A DNA stretch of 64,000 nucleotides, taken from Synechocystis sp. PCC 6714. GTDB taxonomy: Bacteria; Cyanobacteriota; Cyanobacteriia; Cyanobacteriales; Microcystaceae. The translations under genes and the position numbers were made by a program. The notes below the pieces were generated by a model, which had not been told where the DNA came from, searched no databases, and saw only the letters and a list, made by a program, of their open reading frames with translations. Each line of letters starts with the position of its first letter. The first letter of the stretch is position 1. Location of the stretch: NCBI RefSeq assembly GCF_000478825.2, contig NZ_CP007542.1, forward strand, positions 2,170,001-2,234,000, given 5' to 3'. Shown here in pieces: positions 58,897-64,000 of the stretch.

Positions 58897-60702
58897 CTAC
58901 TGGGCCCCAATATCGTCCCCTAAAAAAATACGGAGGGAGACCTGGGTTGGTTCCCCTACTTTTGTGGTTTCCTGGACTCGGTTATCGGAAATTTGCCAGT
59001 TATCGCTCAGATAGGCTCTAATTTGCTCTGTTTGGGAAAAAAGACTGGCGGGATTGCTATCTGGGGGACGTTGGATGGCAAGCCGTAAATACAGAGAGGG
59101 ATGGGATCGGAGAATTTGTCCCACATTGTCGAGCACTGCTTGGGTCTGGCTGGAAAGTTTCAGGGGAGCACTGGCGATCGCCGCAGTTTCATCCACAATG
59201 GTGAGGGGAATAAGCCCTTGGTCGATGGCGAGACGTTGGTATTCCACAATGGCATCATTGATCTGTAACGATCGCCGAATTTGATTGGTAAGAATAACCT
59301 GGGCATCTTCCTGTAGGTCCCGGTCACCAAGGTACACAACCACCAGCTTAAAAGCGGAATTATCGCTCCGGAGTACTACTTGGTAATCTGCTAATTGCAG
59401 AGCGTCAGGCAAGCTCACCAGGGCGAGGGAACGACTAATTTCCCCCATTAATTCCCCCCGTAGATTCGGTAGATAACTAACCTGGGTAATGACCGGAATG
59501 GATTCCGTATTGACCGCTTGACTAGTGGGAATTTGCACAAACCGCAAAGTAATGTCACTGGGGCTAAGGTCGAGGGCAGAGGCCAACTTGTCCACAAAGC
59601 GGTCTTCATCTTCCCGGCTGTAGAGCTTGTCGGTCACCACCTGGAGTTGCACTGTCACTTGGTTGTCATCCCGTTTCGCTTTCACCTGGTCAATGTAAGA
59701 ACGAAATTCATCATCGCCCCCGTCAAAATTATCCTGCCAGACCTGTTTAATGGTGGAATTAAGTTGGTTTTCTTCCCGTTGGTGGGTCACTTGGCGTCGC
59801 ACCTGTTCCAGGGATTTGGTCAAAGGAAAGGAAATCATCCCTAGGGTAACCAGGATCAAGAAAAAGCGACTGGGCAATCCCCCCACCCGCTGGAAGGTCG
59901 TATAGGCAGGGAAATTCCTCAGCCAAGCACTAACCGCGCGACTTTCTGGATTTTCCTGTTTCCATTCCCCAATGGCTTCCCGCACCGCCCGCACGTCGAA
60001 GTTGACAAAAAAGAACACGATCATGGCGGTGAAAATAATGGCCACTAGGTTGGTGATAAATAACAATCCTCCCCCCCTGGCCACGGTCAAGCCCTGGGAA
60101 GAACCCAAGCTGAAATAGGTGCCAATGCCATAGCCCACCACGCATAATGGCGGCATCAATGCTACGGCGATCGCCACCCCCGGTAAAGAAGCAGCCACCC
60201 CCTTGGCCTGTTTACAGGTGGCCACCGAGCCCACGGCCCCGGAAAATAGGGCCACAATTAGGTCTAACAGGGTAGGGTTAGTTCTAGCTAAAATTTCCGG
60301 AGTAATTTCCTTAAAAGGAACGATGACCACCAGAATGGTGGCGAAAACAATGGCTAAACTACAGCTCAGTAATAAATTGAGCGCCGCCCTCAACCACAGC
60401 ACCACGTCCCCCGATGCCAACCCCATACCATTGGACAAAATTGGCCCCATCAAAGGGGAAATCAGCATTGCGCCAATGATTACCGCCGGACTATTGAGTA
60501 CCAAACCCAGGGTGGCAATGCCCGCCGCAAATAAAACCTCAATCCAATAGCTTATGTCCCTGAGGCTAACGGACTCACATAACTGGGTGTAGATTTGCAC
60601 CTTATGTCCATCGGTCAAATCCAAATTAGTCGTAAAGCCACGGCGCAGACGCAGTAACATCAGCAGGGAAAAACGGTGGCCGGAGGACTTGGACTTTGAC
60701 AT
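58897..60702 (-). CDS. DUF389 membrane protein
   Basis: This 601-aa protein has the DUF389 membrane domain in its first half, beginning RDISYWIEVLFAAGIATLGL and continuing NSPAVIIGAMLISPLMGPIL, with about seven helices (about 50-310). The second half is soluble, with a predicted periplasmic or cytoplasmic domain of mixed structure. DUF389 proteins are common in cyanobacteria and actinobacteria; function unknown, sometimes described as transporter-like. The ATG start 60702 gives the typical MSKSKSSGHRF tail. It is divergent from the small DUF1816 gene. It resembles sll1151, from memory. Confidence 0.85.
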   Translation of the reverse strand: MSKSKSSGHRFSLLMLLRLRRGFTTNLDLTDGHKVQIYTQLCESVSLRDISYWIEVLFAAGIATLGLVLNSPAVIIGAMLISPLMGPILSNGMGLASGDVVLWLRAALNLLLSCSLAIVFATILVVIVPFKEITPEILARTNPTLLDLIVALFSGAVGSVATCKQAKGVAASLPGVAIAVALMPPLCVVGYGIGTYFSLGSSQGLTVARGGGLLFITNLVAIIFTAMIVFFFVNFDVRAVREAIGEWKQENPESRAVSAWLRNFPAYTTFQRVGGLPSRFFLILVTLGMISFPLTKSLEQVRRQVTHQREENQLNSTIKQVWQDNFDGGDDEFRSYIDQVKAKRDDNQVTVQLQVVTDKLYSREDEDRFVDKLASALDLSPSDITLRFVQIPTSQAVNTESIPVITQVSYLPNLRGELMGEISRSLALVSLPDALQLADYQVVLRSDNSAFKLVVVYLGDRDLQEDAQVILTNQIRRSLQINDAIVEYQRLAIDQGLIPLTIVDETAAIASAPLKLSSQTQAVLDNVGQILRSHPSLYLRLAIQRPPDSNPASLFSQTEQIRAYLSDNWQISDNRVQETTKVGEPTQVSLRIFLGDDIGAQ

Positions 60703-60868
60703 AGGCGGGGATGGGGTTAATCGTCTCCATTGTGCTTGACCAATACTATACTCTGGGGAGAGTTGGCTGAATTATTGCTATCCACCTTTTCGGGGTCGGG
60801 CTATCCCAGGTTATATTGCCTTACATTATCCCCATATCATTCATTATTTCCCATCGAGCGAGTTGTTT

Positions 60869-61123
60869 ATGTTTGGCGTTCTGCTGTTCCTTGTTTTCTT
60901 CTGTGCCGTCAGTCTAGCCTTTTTTGCCAACCGTAAATGGTGGATTCGTGTTTCCACCCAATCTCCCCGCTGTATCTACTATTTTGGCCCCTTTACTTCC
61001 CAAGAAGAGGCGATCGCCCACCACCAAGGTTACCTCCAGGATTTGGAAATGGAGGGAGCCCAGGGCATCGAATATAAGATAGAACTCTCCCATAAACCGA
61101 AAAAATTAACCGTCGAAGATTAA
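60869..61123 (+). CDS. Small membrane-anchored DUF1816 protein, 84 aa
   Basis: This 84-aa protein has one N-terminal transmembrane helix (about 1-20) and a DUF1816 domain (about 23-75), KWWIRVSTQSPRCIYYFGPF followed by SQEEAIAHHQGYLQDLE. The domain is the same as in the GGDEF fusion protein at 41354-42979 (VKIHT...CVTYYFGPF). DUF1816 is a cyanobacterial family of unknown function. ATG 60869 is preferred to TTG 60863. It is divergent from the DUF389 gene and converges on the Bax-inhibitor-1 gene, with a terminator for the latter in between. Confidence 0.82.
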   Translation: MFGVLLFLVFFCAVSLAFFANRKWWIRVSTQSPRCIYYFGPFTSQEEAIAHHQGYLQDLEMEGAQGIEYKIELSHKPKKLTVED

Positions 61124-61171
61124 GAAAACCACAAGCAATGGGGAGGCTGTTGGATAATTTCTCCCCAAAGT

Positions 61172-61204
61172 AAAAATCCCCTAGTTATTCTTTAACCAGG
61201 GGAT
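61172..61204 (-). terminator. Intrinsic terminator after the Bax-inhibitor-1 gene
   Basis: On the minus strand ATCCCCT and AGGGGAT (61198-61204 and 61176-61182) form a 7-bp stem extended by GTTA/TAAC. TTTTT follows (61172-61176). It lies about 50 nt after the stop codon. Confidence 0.72.
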
Positions 61205-61253
61205 CCGGCCTATGTTCTAGCTAGAATTCGGAGCAACGAGGCCCTGCTAAAAA

Positions 61254-61982
61254 TTAGTCCCGACCGTTAAGGGCGATCAATAGACGCAGAATGAAAATGA
61301 ACAGGTTGATATAGGTCAAATACATGGAGAGGGAAGCGGCCAAATACTGATCATCCCGATAGGTGCGGGGCAAAACAAAAAAGTCCACCACCGAAACCCC
61401 AGCAAACAGCAACACACCGAAGCCAGAAATAGCTACTTCCAAAAAGGTGGGGGTAATGACTCCAAAAAAGCTCAGCACTATTTGGAGAAGCATCACCACT
61501 ACTAAGCCAATTAAGGCTAAGCTGACGGTTTTGCTCAGGGCAATGCCATCTTCTTCCGATAAGTTAGAACCAATACTACGGGCCACCACAAAGGTTACGC
61601 CACAGCCCAAGGCCGCCACACCAATGCCTTGGATACCTACCCCACTGGTTTGCAGGGCCAGGTAAATAATGCCACTCAGGGTATAACCAGATAGCAAACT
61701 ATACAGGGTTAACAGGGGCAAAGCTGTTGCGTTATTGCCACTTTCCGCCACCCGCATGGCAACAAAAAAGAGAATAAAGTTGCCGATTAAAGCAGCCCAA
61801 AAAGTGGGCATAAATAGGCCGGGATTACCCTGAATAATGCTGAGACCACCGAAGGTTCCCGCCGCCGTCAGCACCAAACCTCCGCCAAGATAGGGGAGGG
61901 CATTTTTTATCACGTTTGGCCCGATCAGACTTTGGCCTTTTGCCTCCGCCATGATCTGACGAAAATTGCTGGTATTACTCAT
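61254..61982 (-). CDS. Bax inhibitor-1 (YccA/UPF0005) family membrane protein
   Basis: This 242-aa protein has seven predicted transmembrane helices in the BI-1/YccA family layout, with VSVVDFFVLPRTYRDDQYLAASLSMYLTYINLFIFILRLL in the last two helices (the family Asp pair is there in separate parts). Family members act as pH-sensitive calcium leak channels or modulate FtsH proteases. In cyanobacteria the role is not established. ATG 61982 is chosen over upstream TTG 62012. It is a single-gene unit with a clear terminator. Confidence 0.87.
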   Translation of the reverse strand: MSNTSNFRQIMAEAKGQSLIGPNVIKNALPYLGGGLVLTAAGTFGGLSIIQGNPGLFMPTFWAALIGNFILFFVAMRVAESGNNATALPLLTLYSLLSGYTLSGIIYLALQTSGVGIQGIGVAALGCGVTFVVARSIGSNLSEEDGIALSKTVSLALIGLVVVMLLQIVLSFFGVITPTFLEVAISGFGVLLFAGVSVVDFFVLPRTYRDDQYLAASLSMYLTYINLFIFILRLLIALNGRD

Positions 61983-62213
61983 AAAAAGTAGATTTTTGAT
62001 TAGGATAATCACAGGGGAGAAAAGTTTTTTCCCTTCTACCTAATATACTATCGACAACCATAGCCTTGCTTTAAGTGCTGGTAAGTCCCCCTGAGCGTTG
62101 ATTATTTGGGCATTGTCTGGGCTATTTTCGCCCCTGGATCCCGCCGGCTGAGCTAAGCATGAACTGTGTATTGTTCTATATTTCAGACTTTCAGACCAGG
62201 AGGCCCTAACCCT

Positions 62214-62489
62214 ATGAATTACCGTGTTGTTGTCCTGAGCGGTGTTATGACTGCCCTATTGGGAACTGTGTTTGGTTGGGGCATGGGACAGATTGCCCTA
62301 CGTCAACGCCCCAGCCAGGTTCAAGTTACGATGAGCCAGCCCTATCGCATTTTCTACGGACGACGGTTAATCTGGTTCGGGGCGATCGCCGGTTTTGTAC
62401 TGGGGGCGGGCCAAGCTTGTGTGTTAGCAGAAAGGAAAAGGGAAAAAGAGGAAATGGAAAAAGCAGAGGCCGAGGAAGACTACTCCTGA
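62214..62489 (+). CDS. Small conserved cyanobacterial membrane protein, 91 aa
   Basis: This 91-aa protein has two hydrophobic helices (about 5-24, VVLSGVMTALLGTVFGWGMG, and 52-70) joined by a polar segment, and a very acidic charged C-terminus (EEMEKAEAEEDYS). I do not recognise a named family, but the GRRLIWFGAIAGFVLGAGQACV stretch looks conserved. ATG 62214 follows an AGGAGG ribosome site at about 9 nt. It is the gene just upstream of crtP, same strand, with a 207-nt gap holding the crtP promoter. Confidence 0.75.
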   Translation: MNYRVVVLSGVMTALLGTVFGWGMGQIALRQRPSQVQVTMSQPYRIFYGRRLIWFGAIAGFVLGAGQACVLAERKREKEEMEKAEAEEDYS

Positions 62490-62629
62490 GTCTGTTAGCC
62501 ACAATGAACCCCTAGCCAAAATTGGCCATTATCCCCCAAATTACCCTGGGCGCTGGATTTCTTCGGCCAGGCGATCGCCATGGCGACATTTGATACAAAC
62601 TAGCTATCTTGGCAAAATTCGCCGAAATA

Positions 62630-62650
62630 TTACGAAACGTAAAGTATAAT
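62630..62650 (+). promoter_or_regulatory. crtP promoter with a palindrome next to the -10 box
   Basis: TATAAT (62645-62650) is a perfect -10 box. Directly upstream is the palindrome TTACGAAACGTAA (62630-62642), which would lie in the -35/-10 spacer. No good -35 box is seen at the usual distance, which fits activator- or repressor-controlled transcription. The leader would be about 40 nt. Confidence 0.55.
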
Positions 62651-62693
62651 AACAACCAATCTGTAAACCCCAAATGCCTTAGCGAGACAGTAA

Positions 62694-64000
<1,307 letters not shown>

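Noticed and set aside
61140-61166. GGGGAG/CTCCCC hairpin after the small DUF1816 gene
   Set aside because: No T-run follows on either strand, so it is not called as a terminator.

Overview
The window reads as the chromosome of a unicellular cyanobacterium, most likely a Synechocystis species close to PCC 6803. Three things point there. The gene content is cyanobacterial: hliC, bicA, ycf3, a psb34-type gene, ndhN, NtcA-controlled glnA, crtP and an Slr1227-type Omp85. The palindrome GGCGATCGCC (HIP1) is scattered through most genes. Many recognised genes keep the neighbours I remember from PCC 6803. Locus names quoted from that strain are from memory, not from a search. I saw no rRNA, tRNA, insertion sequence or CRISPR array.

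Left part (1-24 kb). A partial polyamine gene (nspC) and hliC share the minus strand. hliC has an HLR1 (RpaB) box upstream and a hairpin terminator downstream. Next come a possible 31-aa membrane peptide, an LptF/G permease, an LCP cell-envelope enzyme, a GH116 glycosidase and a PAS/GGDEF diguanylate cyclase whose 3' end overlaps bicA. bicA carries an ATAG-N8-CTAT (NdhR/CcmR-like) motif just upstream. A photosynthesis and translation block follows: ycf3, a DUF697 GTPase, psb34, a CDF metal exporter, ndhN, tsf, rpsB and glnA. tsf and glnA have clear intrinsic terminators, and glnA has a textbook NtcA promoter. A GNAT gene and gpsA close this part.

Centre (24-38 kb). Two giant same-strand genes encode tandem paralogues of about 1,768 and 2,898 aa. 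Each has a signal peptide, a two-partner-secretion (filamentous haemagglutinin) N-domain, beta-helix-type repeats, a very long Pro-Glu dipeptide tract and a C-terminal CHAT caspase-like domain with intact His/Cys. Their N-domains share a 964-bp block with only about 11 mismatches and no indel, although the rest has diverged strongly. This suggests recent gene conversion. The PE tracts are DNA tandem arrays that should change length easily. This is the most unusual locus in the window.

Right part (38-64 kb). It starts with a small HTH-like gene, an MlaF-like ATPase and an MCE (Ycf22/MlaD-like) protein. A signalling patch follows: a ComFB-like/DUF1816/PAS/GGDEF fusion, a Crp/Fnr regulator and a HerA-type ATPase behind an 875-bp AT-rich spacer. 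After a Ycf52-type acetyltransferase, a 5'-nucleotidase and several small envelope or hypothetical genes comes a block like slr1225-slr1228: prfC, omp85, purC and spkF, interleaved with a HAD protein. Last are a DUF389 membrane protein, a second DUF1816 protein, a Bax-inhibitor-1 homologue, a small membrane protein and crtP, which runs off the right edge.

Recurring themes are the outer membrane and envelope (LptF/G, MCE/ABC, Omp85, TPS-CHAT proteins), c-di-GMP signalling (two GGDEF proteins with I-sites) and photosynthesis with carbon and nitrogen supply (hliC, bicA, ycf3, psb34, ndhN, glnA, crtP).
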